Origin: Chelydra serpentina
Taxonomy: Eukaryota > Chordata > Testudines > Chelydridae
Length of the DNA stretch: 64,000 nucleotides
NCBI GenBank assembly: GCA_037349315.1
Contig: JBAIAC010000608.1
Span: 186,001 to 250,000 of the forward strand
Reading direction: 5' to 3'
Shown: positions 35,105-46,023 of the stretch, piece after piece
Numbering within the stretch: position 1 is the first letter of the stretch
Layout: each line of letters opens with the position of its first letter
Made by a program: the position numbers and the translations under genes
Notes under the pieces: model-generated
Seen by the model: the letters and a program-made list of their open reading frames with translations, nothing else
What the model was told of the DNA's origin: nothing
Database searches by the model: none

Positions 35105-36400
35105 TTACCTGGAATCTCTGGCTCAGAATTTAGTATGAACAGGGCTCAGGGCTGCCCTAGGGGGCTGGTGCCAGCTGGAGAAAGTCATCACGTGGGTTGG
35201 GCAGAGAAGACGGTTTAATTAAGGTCACTTCCCAGCACAGACCCCGCTGGGGGAGCAGCAGCTGCTAAGCCTGGTCTCCCAGATCACGATGGAGGCTGCA
35301 GCGTCTGACCCAGGAAGCTGAACCCCAATATCCTGAGCAGAGAGGGACAGGGAGTTGGAGCAGCCTTCCCTCCTTGAGCTCTCTTGGGGGAGCAGCTAAT
35401 GAGAGCCCCTCCTCACAGGGGGAATTGCTGATCTCATTTGCCCCCCTGTCCATCTGGAGTCACTCCTCGTCTGTCCAGGCAGTGACTCTGGATTAACAGT
35501 GGTGTCCGTGACACCAGGTTTCAGGAAGACGAGTCCCAGCGCTGTGGGAGAGACCGTTGTGGGGGCAGAGCGAACCCCCTTCCCCCCTCCCCGCACCCCC
35601 AGATCTAGGACAAGGACTCGGGGGATGAAATTTTCCCAATGGAACCGGACGTTTCCGCAGTTTTCCAGAGGGGAGAAAAGCAGAATCGGTGATGTCACAT
35701 TCCCAGCCCCCAGCCAGGGGCCCCCGACCCCCCCCCCAGAGCCCAGACCTCCAGCCAGGGACCCCAGAGCCACCCATGGGGGGAGGGGGAGACAATGGGG
35801 TGCGGTGGGGAGGGGCAGAGACCTGCTCAGGGGTGGGGGGGGTAGGGGGGGGGTCCCCAGGGCCGGGGGCAGCGGTAAATCCGAGGGGGTCTCAGCCCCC
35901 CCCTTTCTCTCCCCCCCTCGGGGTCACCTGGTTCTTCTCCCCCCTCCCCGATCTGCGCAAGCCCAGAGCCGGGAGACTCAAAACTCTTCAATGGCTCCGG
36001 GTGAGCCGCCGGGACCCGGGTGGGGACAGAGCCTGGGGCCGGGGGGTTCCCCTGTGTGGGGCCGGGGGCGGCGGGGGGATGAGCCGGAGCTGCGGGCGGG
36101 GGAAGGACAGTGGGACACGTGGGGGTGGAGCGTCCCCTGGGAGCCAGGAAAGTCCGGGGGAGAAGAAAGTGTCAGTGTGTGTGTGTGTGTGTTACTGTGT
36201 GTGCCATTGTGTGGGTTTCAGTCAGTGTGTGTGTGTGTCAGTGTCTGTGTGTGTCCGCGCTCTATTTGCACCCTTGTGCCACGTCCCTCTCACACACTGA
36301 TCACAATTCTCTCTCCGCTTCTTCCCCTTTGCTCTCCCCTCACCACATGTGGCTACAAAAATCCCACAATGATGGACTCTCCCCGTCTCTTCTTTTGCCC
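35105..36400 (+). repeat. inverted repeat B, left arm (promoter-like module)
   Basis: CpG-rich module matching 40505 down to 37020 in reverse. Shared landmarks include 'agagaccgttgtgggggcag', 'gtgtccgtgacaccaggttt', 'gagccgggagactcaaaact' and 'cacatgtggctacaaaaat'. It contains an exon/donor-like junction GGCTCCGGGTGAGC at 35995-36008. Compared with the right arm it lacks the minisatellite and its flank. Confidence 0.85.
36168..36260 (+). repeat. (TG)n-rich tract, left arm
   Basis: Interrupted GTGT repeats with 'cagtgtgtgtg' interspersed. Counterpart of the CA-rich tract at 37140-37470 in the right arm. Confidence 0.9.
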
Positions 36401-36754
36401 CATTTTCTCCACCAGTCTCCAACGGCCATTTCAATTCTCCCCAGATTTGGGATGTTTCCCCCCCCCCCCAGTTTATCTGCAGCCCTTTGACCTCGTTCGG
36501 GTGGGAAATTGCTGCCCCGAGTCACTCCCCAAAGGGGGTCGAGGTTGGGGGGGCTGTTTGGGGAGCCCCGAGACGTGGCTGCCTCAGGGGTGGCGATGGG
36601 GCAGCTGTTCTCTGACAGCAGCAGGGGCTTGGCCGGGGCCCAGGGGGAACAGAAGGAGCCGGTGTCCCCTATGGAGCCTGCCCAGCCCCTTTGCTTTCTG
36701 CTCCTTTCTAGCGTTTCCCTTCACAGACTTTATTACTGGGGAGGCTGGAAAATG

Positions 36755-36925
36755 TCTCTGGGCTGAGCCCCGGCAGGAGGGGCCAGGGTCCCACTGTAGT
36801 AAAGAGATGACGCGTTTCCCCAGCATGGCAGAATGTCGGGTGTGTGTCTGCAGGGAAAGGGCCTGGGGGATCGTGACGTGAAATTAACTAAACCCTGTTC
36901 TGCAACCTCCACAACTTTCTCCTCT
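36755..36925. repeat. inverted repeat A, right copy
   Basis: Reverse-orientation partner of 34430-34615, ending where the 57-bp minisatellite fragment begins. Confidence 0.75.
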
Positions 36926-36949
36926 GCCCGCCCCCAACGAACAAGCAAC

Positions 36950-37020
36950 ACTGACACCGGGTGGCCACGTGGGGTAATGCACACAGCGTCTCTCTCAGAG
37001 AGCAACAGTGACACCGAGTG
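36950..37020. repeat. 57-bp minisatellite, third locus (about 1.3 units)
   Basis: 'gacaccgggtggccacgtgg' ... 'ctctctcagagagcaacag' is the same unit as arrays 1 and 2. It sits at the boundary between inverted repeats A and B. Confidence 0.85.
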
Positions 37021-37139
37021 GCCCCCGTCATTGTGGGATTTTTGTAGCCACATGTGGTGAGGGGAGGCAAAAGGGGAAGAAGCGGAGAGAGAATTGTGAT
37101 CAGTGTGTGAGAGGGACGTGGCACAAGGGTGCAAACAGC

Positions 37140-37470
37140 GCCACACAGCACACCACACACACACACACTATGACACACACACTGACACACACACAGACAC
37201 ACACACAGACACTGACACACACACACACACACACAGTGACACACACACTGACAGATACACAATGACACACACACACCGACTCACACACACACACTGACAC
37301 ACACACTGACACACACAAACAGTAACACACACACACTGACACACACACACAGTAACACACACACACTGACACACACACACAGTCACACACACACACAGTA
37401 ACACACACACACACTGACACACACACACACGGACACACACACAGTGACACACTGACACACACAGACACTT
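37140..37470. repeat. (CA)n-rich tract, right arm
   Basis: About 330 bp of interrupted CA with 'acactgacac' and 'acagtaac' interspersions. Expanded relative to the left arm (about 90 bp). Confidence 0.95.
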
Positions 37471-37739
37471 TCTTCTCCCCCGGACTTTCCTGGCTCCCAG
37501 GGGACGCTCCACATCCCACGTGTCCCACTGTCCTTCCCCCGCCCGCAGCTCCGGCTCGTCCCCCCGCCGCCCCCGGCCCCACACAGGGGAACCCCCCAGC
37601 CCCAGGCTCTGTCCCCACCCGGGTCCCGGCGGGGCCGGGGCCGAGCCCGGCTGCAGCTGAGCCCAGCAGCTCCGCGATCGCCCCGGCGGCTCCAGCGCTG
37701 CCGGCAAACACGGGACCCCCCCGGGAGCCGCTGCTCAGC

Positions 37740-39300
37740 CCCGCCCCCGGCTCCCAATGGAGCCAGAGCCCCGCCCCCAGGCGCTGCCCCTCCCCCGGGC
37801 TGTGCCAGAGCCCCGCCCCCAGGCGCTGCCCCGCCCCCGGGCTGTGCCAGAGCCCCGCCCCCAGGCGCTGCCCCACCCCCGGCTCCCAATGGAGCCAGAG
37901 CCCCGCCCCCAGGAGATGCCCCGCCCCCAGGAGCTGCCCCGCCCCCGGGCTGTGCCAGAGCCCCGCCCCCAGGCGCTGCCCCGCCCCCGGCTCCCAATGG
38001 AGCCCGAGCCCCGTCCACAGGCGCTGCCCAACCCCCGGGCTGTGCCAGAGCCCCGCCCCCAGGCGCTGCCCCGCCCCCGGCTCACAATGGAGCCAGAGCA
38101 CCGCCCCCAGGAGATGCCCCGCCCCCGGGCTGGACCAGAGCCCCGCCCCCAGGAGCTGCCCTGCCCCCGGGCTGTGCCAGAGCCCCGCCCACAGGCGCTG
38201 CCCAACCCCCGGGCTGTGCCAGAGCCCCGCCCCCAGGCGCTGCCCCGTCCCCGGCTCACAATGGAGCCAGAGCCCCGCCCCCAGGAGCTGCCCCGCCCCT
38301 GGCTCACAATGGAGCCAGAGCCCCGCCCCCAGGAGCTGCCCCGCCCCCGGGCTGTGCCAGAGCCCCGCCCCCAGGCTTTGCCCCGCCCCCGGCTCCCAAT
38401 GGGGCTAGAGCCCCGCCCCCAGGAGCTGCCCCGCCCCGGCTCCCAATGGGGCTAGAGCCCCGCCCCCAGGTGCTGCCCCGCCCCCAGGCGCTGTCCCGCC
38501 CCCGGGCTGTGTCAGAGCCCCGCCCCCAGGAGCTGCCCCATCCCCATGCTGTTTCATAGCCCCGCCCCCAGGAGCTGCCCCGCCCCCGGGCTGTGCCAGA
38601 GCCCCGCCCCCAGGCGCTGCCCCGGCCCTGGCTCACAATGGGGCTAGAGCCCCGCCCCCAGGAACTGCCCCTCCCCTGGCTCACAATGGGACCAGAGCCC
38701 CGCTCCCAGGAGATGCCCTGCCCCCGGGCTGTGCCAGAGCCCCGCCCCCAGGCTTTGCCCCGCCCCCGGATCCCAATGGGGCTAGAGCCCCGCCCCCAGG
38801 AGCTGCCCCGCCCCGGCTCCCAAAGGGGCTAGATCCCCGCCCCCAGGCGCTGCCCCGCCCCTGGGCTGTGTCAGAGCCCCGCCCCCAGGAGCTGCCCCGT
38901 CCCCATGCTGTTTCATAGCCCCGCCCCCAGGAGCTGCCCCGCCCCCGGGCTGTGCCAGAGCCCCGCCCCCAGGCGCTGCCCCGCCCCCGGGCTGTGCCGG
39001 GGCCCTGCCCCCAGGCGCTGCCCCGCCCCCGGCTCACAATGGGGCTAGAGCCCCGCCCCCGGGCGCTGCCCCGCCCCCGGGCTGGGCCAGAGCCCCGCCC
39101 CCAGGAGCTGCCCTGCCCCCGGGCTGTGCCAGAGCCCCGCCCCCAGGAGCTGCCCTGCCCCCGGGCTGTGCCAGAGACCCGCCCCCAGGAGCTGCCCCGC
39201 TCCCCGGGCTGTGCCAGAGCCCCGCCCCCAGGAGCTGCCCCGCCCCCGGGCTGTGCCAGAGCCCCACCCCCAGGAGCTGCCCCGCCCCCGGGCTCCGGGC
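37740..39300 (-). repeat. GC-box/CCAAT minisatellite, first array
   Basis: Tandem 42- and 48-bp units of the types 'gccccgcccccaggcgctgc' with 'cgggctgtgccaga', and 'ggctcccaatggagccagag'. Each unit carries CCGCCCC (Sp1-type) boxes and many carry CCAATGG. This is the C-rich strand of the repeat that fills 54.5-64 kb. About 35 units. Confidence 0.93.
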
Positions 39301-39399
39301 TTTGTTCTCCCGGGTCCCTGGTGCTCGCACTGAGCATGCAGTAACAGCTGTTAACACGCTCCCTGAGCTGGGCTGAAGAGGGCGGAAGCGGCTCCCGGG

Positions 39400-39500
39400 G
39401 CAGGCTGGGAGATGTAGTTCCTGGTGCTCCTGGAGCGGAAGTGACGTTGTGGACGCGCACGGGGCTCTGTGTGGCTCGTGCGCGGCCGTTGGCGCCTCAC
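39400..39500. promoter_or_regulatory. promoter-like motif cluster (ZNF143, ETS/CRE)
   Basis: ACTACATCTCCCAG on the minus strand (about 39403-39419) matches the ZNF143/STAF SBS core. GCGGAAGTGACGT at about 39435-39447 combines an ETS site and a CRE half. The region is CpG-rich ('gtgcgcggccgttggcgcc'). This is typical of a TATA-less housekeeping or ZNF promoter. Direction is not determined. Confidence 0.6.
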
Positions 39501-40505
39501 CCGGAGCCGTTGAAGAGTTTTGTGTCTCCCGGCTCTGGGCATGCGAAGATCCGGGGGGGGGGGGAGAAGAGCAGGTGACCCCCGAGGGGGGGAGAGAAAG
39601 GGGGGGGGGCTGAGACCCCCTCGGATTTACCGCTGCCCCCGGCCCTGGGGACCCCCCGCCCCGCCCCCTTTCTCCCCAGAGAGCCACGAGCCGCACCCAG
39701 GGTGCCCCCCCCTCCCCCACCCCTGAGCAGGTCTCTGCACCCCTCCCCCCGCGCACCCGAGTGTCTCCCCCGCCCCCCATGGGCGGCTCGGGGGGGCTCT
39801 GGGGTCACTGGCCAGGGACTCTGGGGACTCGGTCCCAGGGAATCTCTGGGGGGCCCCTGGCTGGGGACTGGGCTCTGGGGGGGTCGGGGGCCCCTGGCTG
39901 GGGGCTGGGAATGTGACATCACCGATTTTGCTTTTCTCCCCTCTGGAAAACTGCGGAAATTTCCGGTTCCCCTGGGAAAATTCATCCCCCTAGTCCTTGT
40001 CCTCGATCTCGGGGTGCGGGAGGGGCGAAGGGGGTTCACGCTGCCCCACAACGGTCTCTCCCACAGCGCTCTGGACTCGTTCTTCCTGAAACCTGGTGTC
40101 ACGGACACCACTGTTAATCCAGAGTCACTGCCTGGACAGACGAGGAGTGACTCCAGGTGGACAGTGGGGCAAATGAGATCAGCAATTCCCCCTGTGAGGA
40201 GGGGCTCTCATTAGCTGCTCCCCCCTGAGAGCTCAAGGGGGGAAGGCTGCTCCAACGCCCTGTCCCTCTCTGCTCAGGATATTGGGGTTCAGCTTCCTGG
40301 GTCAGACCCTGCAGCCTCCATCGTGATCTGGCCGACCAGGCTTAGCAGCTGCTGCTCCCCCAGCGGGGTCTGTGCTGGGAAGTGACCTTAATTAAACCTT
40401 CTTCTCTGCCCGGCCAGGTGATGACTTTCTCCAGCTGGCACCAGCCCCCCTAGGGCAGCCCTGAGCCCGGTAAATACTAAATTCTGAGCCAGAGATTCCA
40501 GGTAA

Positions 40506-40955
40506 CTCCGGGGATCCCCCCCCCAGTTTATCAGCTCCCCCCCCGCCCCCGGCCCCGCCCCCCCGCCCCCCATGGCCATTTCCCGTCTCCCCGGGAATTG
40601 AGCTGGGGGGGATTTTCCCGCCCGTTCGATCCGCCCCGATTTGTCCTTGTCTGGGGGAAGTTGCTGCCCGGAGCCACCCCCCGAACAGGGCTGCCCCGGC
40701 CTGGGCTGGGCCGAGATGCCCGGTCTCTGCCCAGGCGGGGAAGGGGGGAGCACGTGCCCCCATGGGCACTGCCCGGCCCCCGTGTCCCCGGCCCACCTGC
40801 TGCCCCCCAACTGCCCCACCAGCCATCCCCCACTGCTGCCCCCTTCCCTGGGCCAGGGTCCCTTCAGCTCCCCCCCCTGCCCTCTGAGAGCAGCTCCCCA
40901 AAGGGCTCCCCGCTGCCCTGTGAATGGGGGGGGGGGACCGGCACTTTGTGTTCAT
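40506..40955. other. GC-rich non-coding sequence
   Basis: C-rich stretch with open frames of 100-197 codons but no domain. Probably the edge of the CpG-rich module. Confidence 0.4.
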
Positions 40956-40959
40956 GTAT

Positions 40960-41500
40960 TGGACAGTCCTATAAAATCCAGTCACACAGCCCCCCTTTTC
41001 CCTCTAGTTATTTAATAGCAACATGAAATCCCCTCAGTTCTTGGTGTTTTTCTCTCGTGTTATCAATTGTGTAGTTTGTGTCACGTTTTCTCATATCTCA
41101 AAGATTGGTATAAAATACCCTAAACATTTGCCCCACTTACTCTCTACTTGTCTATTTCTAATTGAATATGCCCTGAGATTTTCCCCTGTCGCTCTCATTA
41201 TAAAATACTAAAACAATCAGATTTACATCTTTTTCTCAGATTCTTAAATATAAATATGGATATAAAATGTTGCCCATTTCCTCTCTCTTCATGTATCAGA
41301 TATTGATGTGAAACACTCAGATTTTACATCATATCAACCACTGATATAAAATCCCTCTGATTTTCCACTTTCCTGTCTATAATTTGCAAAAATGGATCCA
41401 AAATCCCTCAGATTTCCACCCTTTCTGTTTCATTTCTGAACATTGATCTCAAATCTCAGGATTTCTCTCTTTCAACCTCATTATCAAATGTCAATTATAA
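40960..41500. repeat. AT-rich diverged tandem repeat
   Basis: The motif 'tataaaatccctcagattt' and variants recur ('ctataaaatccagtcac' 40970, 'tataaaataccctaaac' 41110, 'tataaaatccctctgatttt' 41345, 'atccaaaatccctcagattt' 41395) at irregular spacing of about 50-130 bp. The block contrasts sharply with the GC-rich DNA on its left. Confidence 0.6.
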
Positions 41501-42062
41501 ATCCTTTTGTGTTTGGGGCTGTTCGCCATGTTTCTAAATCCCAGCAAATTCTCCTTCCTTGGAGGGAACCTGTTGCTCTGAGTCGTTCTCCATCTTGGAT
41601 GTTGCAGGGGGTTAAATTTTGCAGTGATCATCTTTCTCGTCTCTCTCCTTTCAGAATCATTTCTTCCCCCCCTTTCTCTCTGTTAAACTGTTTGCCAATG
41701 AAAGAGACCAGCCACCTATTTAATACACATCAAACCCAGAGGCCACCCCCTGTTTGGGGATAAATGGCCCACACCTGGTAACAGGAGAGTTGGCTGGACC
41801 TTTTTCTTTTCTCCGTCTGGCACAGGATGAGGAGGTCACTCTGAGGGCAGCGTAGGTCCAGACATATCGCAAACCCCACGACAAATGGCCTCCATGAGGG
41901 GTTGCTTCCCGCAGTGCTAAGATGCAGCCACCTCTGGGGTGGATCCATGGTGGCCATTATTTGCTAGTGACAGGCCATGGACATTTCTTACCTGTTTTGG
42001 GCCTCCAGGCCTTCCATTCTCCTGTTTAAAGAAGCGTCCCCCAGGGCTCCCTCTGCCTGTGT
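41501..42062. other. no recognisable feature
   Basis: Sequence between the AT-rich repeat and the 3' LTR. No gene recognised. Confidence 0.4.
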
Positions 42063-42483
42063 GTCAGGCCAGCAGGGGGCGGTGATAACTGGTAACCCAC
42101 TTGTTACTGAAATATCGGGTCCGCCTAGCTGAGAGCCAATAACAGCCAGACAGGGATAAGGAAAGAAAAGTACTTTATTCTGCAAAATAAGGGAAGTCTG
42201 TACCAAGTGACAGGACTTCAATTAACATAGAAATTACAGGTCTTTTATACACACTTAGACAAAGCCCTGGTGTGTTAACATTTGATTGGTGGTTACCAGA
42301 TCTCAGATGTCTGTTATCTGGTCAGTAAAAACTGGTATAGAAATAACTATCTCAGCTGGAAAACACTATTCTTGTGTAGGCGAAGGACAACTGTAAAAAT
42401 GCAAGGTCTTGCGTAGGCGAGGTGTCTACTTCCACCTAGTGGTCTCTGATTACCATGGCTGCTGACTGATTATGACTTTCACA
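42063..42483 (-). mobile_element. 3' LTR of an endogenous gammaretrovirus-like provirus
   Basis: About 421 bp, TG...CA ends. It is preceded on the minus strand by a purine tract (CCCGAGGGGGGAC). On the minus strand it has CCAATCA (about 42280), TATAAAA at 42249-42243 and AATAAA at 42179-42174, in correct U3-R order. The lower boundary is inferred from 'tgtcaggcc'. Confidence 0.75.
42243..42249 (-). promoter_or_regulatory. LTR TATA box
   Basis: TATAAAA on the minus strand, within GTGTATAAAAGACC of the LTR. AATAAA follows about 65 bp downstream. Confidence 0.7.
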
Positions 42484-44068
42484 GTCCCCCCTCGGGCCTG
42501 ACAAAAATCCCAAATTGTCAGGCCCGTTCCGCAATTTACGATCAAGTTGAAGGGACAGATACTGGGTTTTCCCTCGGGTAACAGAGCTTTTGGTGACAGC
42601 GGTACACAGACATTTTGCACATTGTAACATTACCCAAATAACACATAGAAAGAAAAGAAAAAAAATGATCCACTTAACAATTGTTCGGAAAAGCCCTGTA
42701 AACCATGACCCAAGGTCTGGGAGCAGATCCTCAAAACTAAAGGTATGATCGAGGGATATAGCGTGAAAAACAACAGCAGCATTCTTAATAGCTTGTAAAT
42801 CCTTCTCAATTAAACCAGAGTGATTAACATAAAAACAGCATTTTTCCCCAATGCGAGCACAAGCACCCCCCAATTCAGCATTCATAGCATCTAACACACG
42901 TCTATTTTGCAATATAACTTCTGCTATTTTATCAACTTCTCCTTGTAACTTTTGAAAAACATCAATGGAGACATTAGCTATTTTTTCTAATTCAGCAGAA
43001 ATATTTACAACCGCCTTTTCTAGCTCTGCTACTCCCAACCCAGGAATGAGCGCTCGAACAAAGGAATGAAACCCCGTTTGCCTGACCACGAGGGGATTCT
43101 TGGCACGCTTTGTTCGAGTCCTTATGGGGGGGTTGAAGAGCCTATGAGAATAGCTTCCCAGGTTAAGGATCTGACTTGAGTCTGTTTTATTTATTTGGAC
43201 ATCTGGTATTACTCGGGCCACACCACATCGACCCCGCCAACCTGGGGGAAGGGCTTTGTAGGCACTGTGGCCACAGATGAAATACAAGCCGGGGGTCTCT
43301 AAGTAAAGGGTAAGGGTACTTCCTGCAATTCGATGGCGCCAGTCCACCCTAACATCCCGGTGCTTAGAGTTACCTAGTATTCGGTCTTGACACCTCCAAT
43401 GGGACACATTTAAGTGGCCTAGGGCATGGGTATTATTCAGGATGCCCCCACAGTAGGTAACAGCAAATAAGGTAGATATGAAACCTGTAAGTGTTCCCAG
43501 GTGTTTTGGACAACCAGAAATCCTTTCGAGAGATAAGTGAGGCAACAGAATGCCAGAGTGAACATCCATATAGTATGTATGTGTTTCATTTATGGGGCCT
43601 AATGGGCGGAATGACGGAAGCCACTGCCCCTGATAACACACGCCTGTTGATTTTACAATTAAAGCCCTTTGCTGAAGGCAAGGTGTATTCTGGGCTTTTT
43701 TTTGGAAATTTTAAGGGGTAAAGGGTCCCATTTCTAATATCAAACTGAAGGGTTTGGTTACAGGCCTCAGGGGGGAGATAACCCATTTCCCTCCCAGTTC
43801 CTTGATCATTCTCAAAACAAAGGGGCAATGTAAATCCAATCCCAAGAATATCAAAGAGAGGGACCCCCCTTGCCGCCCAGGAATAATGCCAAATCTCAGA
43901 TGTTTTCCCATAGTTATTATAATGGTGTTTCCCAACCCACACCCATTCAGTTTTCCGTACTACCTGTATGGAGAGTACTTCAGAGAGGTTTGCAGGTATA
44001 CCCCATAGCCCTATTCCTTCCTCAGAACGGGTATGGTGACACAGCCAGCAATCAAATAAGTGTCCCAA
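42436..44068 (-). pseudogene. endogenous retroviral env, frameshifted
   Basis: Old envelope gene in two frames. The first (44068-43586, about 160 codons) is surface-subunit sequence with a CWLC motif near its start. The second (43641-42436, 401 codons) holds the rest of the surface subunit and the whole transmembrane subunit: a furin-type site RTKR (about residues 176-179), a CX6CC motif (C261, C268, C269), a membrane helix at about 324-341 and several N-glycosylation sites. The frames differ by one, so a small indel separates them. The second frame ends inside the LTR. CWLC plus CX6CC is a gammaretrovirus-type arrangement. The long open second frame means recent age or retention, but the gene as a whole is broken. 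Confidence 0.8.
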
Positions 44069-44183
44069 TGTGGCCAGTCATTGCAGGGACCTGGCCGCTG
44101 GGTGGGGGTTGGCATGTAGAAAGGGAAAAATCAAAAAAAAGTAGCCACTGTATCACTGGCTGCGAATTCATAATGATACAGTC

Positions 44184-45331
44184 TCAGGATTTAGTCCGTC
44201 TGAACAAGAGTTTCAGTCCTTCCAGAGGTTCAGCTTTCCAAGTATCGTCTGCTTCTGGCTCTTCCGGGTCGCGGTGGGAAGAGCTGGCGGGGCTCCCTCG
44301 AAGTCCGGAGTCGTCTGCTTCTGGCCCCGGCCTAGGGGCTCGCTTGACTCGGGTGTGGTGAATCCAAGTGTCTCGTTCCCTCACTCGAATGGCAGTATGG
44401 GAAGTAAGAAGGACTTGGAAAGGGCCCGCCCACCGGGGTTCGAGAGGTTCGTGTTTCCACTCTTTTACATAGACCCAATCCCCTGGCTTGATCCGGTGAG
44501 CAGGCACATCAGCAGGTAGGGACTGAAATTGAGCTGCATACCTGTGGAGAGACATGAGAGTGGTTTGGAGGGAAATAACATATCTGGTCAGCTCCTCGTC
44601 ATCCCATGTAGCCAAATCAGTCACAGGTCCTGGGTCGGCAAATCCGGTGTATGGCCTGCCAAATAAAAGTTCAAAAGGTGAAAGACAGAGTCTGCCCCTA
44701 GGGGCAGTGCGGACTGCCAAGAGGGCCAGAGGCAGGGCCTGAAGCCACTTCAACCCAGTCTGTGCACACAGTTTGGAGAGTTTTAGTTTTAAGGTTTGGT
44801 TCATTATTTCCACTTGTCCAGATGATGGTGGTCTCCAAGGGGTGTGTAGAAGCCAGGAAATACCTAGGGCCTTAGCAATGTATTGAATAACTTGGGCAGT
44901 AAAGTGTGTTCCTTGATCAGAGTCAATAGACCTAGGAGGCCCAAACCTAGGAATGACGTGGTTTAGTAAAGTCTTTCCTACTTCCAAGGCAGTTGCTCGT
45001 CTGGTTGGAAATGCTTCCAGCCGGTCAATTGGCACACAATCACAATCACAAGAAGATACTGGTAGCCTTGGCACTTAGCCATTTCTGAGTGGTCAATTTG
45101 GAGCCGTTCAAAGGGCATGTATGCCCATAACCTTGCACCGGGGGGGGCCTTTTGGTTCCCCCTTGGATTGAATTTTGCACAAATGTCACAGGTAGCAAGA
45201 ACTCGTTTAGCTTCCTGGAATACCCCAGGGGCATACCAAAGTCTATTTATAGTAGCAGCCATGGCCTCTACTCCACCATGTGTTTCTTGGTGTAATTTAA
45301 GTAGGGCAGGCCACAAAGCAGCTCTGGGCAA
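44184..45331 (-). pseudogene. endogenous retroviral integrase domain, frameshifted
   Basis: Two frames (45331-44978 and 45074-44184). The first has the zinc-binding segment (LHQETHGG, CDICAKF) and the first catalytic Asp (LQIDHSEM). The second has SDQGTHF with the second Asp, SGQVEIMN with the catalytic Glu, and a C-terminal WAGPFQVLL domain. The triad is present but split by a frameshift near 44980-45075, so no complete enzyme is encoded. Confidence 0.85.
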
Positions 45332-45361
45332 GGCTCTTCTCCCATCAGGCTCTGCCCAAAG

Positions 45362-45652
45362 TTAGCCTGTGGCATGGCAAACTCCAAAGGCATATTTCGA
45401 GTCAGTATAAATGTTTACAGACTGACCTGCTGCCAACTCACATGCTCGGGTGAGGGCTATCAATTCTGCCGCCTGGGCTGAGGTGGAGGGTCCCAGAGGC
45501 GCAGACTGTAATACCTCAAACTGAGTAGTTACTGCAAATCCAGATATCCGTTGGCCCTCCACGACCCTCGCAGAGCCATCTGTACAGTTCCAGCTCAGCA
45601 TTTGGAATGGGCATATCTGAAAGATCTGCTCGGGGTTTTTTGGATGTTGCAC
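45362..45652 (-). pseudogene. endogenous retroviral RNase H domain fragment
   Basis: About 96 codons with CTDGSARV, AELIALTRACELA and YTDSKYAF, the Asp-Glu-Asp acidic set of retroviral RNase H. It is joined almost directly to the reverse transcriptase remnant, so the intervening pol is missing. Its stop (45362) precedes the integrase frame. Confidence 0.82.
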
Positions 45653-45667
45653 TACTTGAAGACGAGT

Positions 45668-46023
45668 TCAGGTCAGCTGTTCTGATCTCCCAGTCTCTGG
45701 ATCGGTCCATGTAAATGCAAAAATATCCCAGCTGTCTTGATCTAGAGGAATACTGAAAAAGGCATTACACAAATCTATCACAGAATAGCATACGGTACCT
45801 GTTGGAATGGCAGTCAGGATCGTATAAGGATTAGGTACCACATTGTGTTTTGCTTGTACAACCTTATTTACTGCACGTAAATCTTGGACAAATCGGTATA
45901 CCGGTTTCCCATCTGGATCCATGTCAGGTTTTCTTACTGGCAGGATGGGAGTATTGAAAGGAGATTTGGTGTGAACTAACGCTCCCAACCATAGGAATGT
46001 GCTATTAGGAGGGTATAGACACA
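45668..46023 (-). pseudogene. endogenous reverse transcriptase fragment, 5'-truncated and internally deleted
   Basis: Has FVQDLRAVNKVV and VIDLCNAFFSIPLD (first catalytic Asp region), then FTWTDPETG. The catalytic YxDD block, thumb and connection are absent because the sequence passes straight into RNase H. Homology ends near 46012. No gag, protease or 5' LTR follows, so this is a truncated provirus. Confidence 0.85.

Larger units (their letters stand above)
37020..40505 (-). repeat. inverted repeat B, right arm, with minisatellite insertion
   Basis: Reverse complement of 35105-36400, but with an extra block (about 37.65-39.49 kb) holding a GC-box minisatellite and a promoter-like segment. 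Reading on the minus strand it carries the same GGCTCCGG|GTGAGG exon/donor-like junction (about 39495-39510), so it could be the noncoding first exon of the zinc-finger gene. Confidence 0.8.

Noticed and set aside
35499..36881. 460-codon plus-strand frame over inverted repeat B
   Set aside because: GC-rich module with low stop density. No domain, and it runs through the TG microsatellite. Not supported as a protein.
37100..38101. 333-codon Cys/Val-rich frame
   Set aside because: Translation of CA/TG dinucleotide repeat and GC minisatellite.
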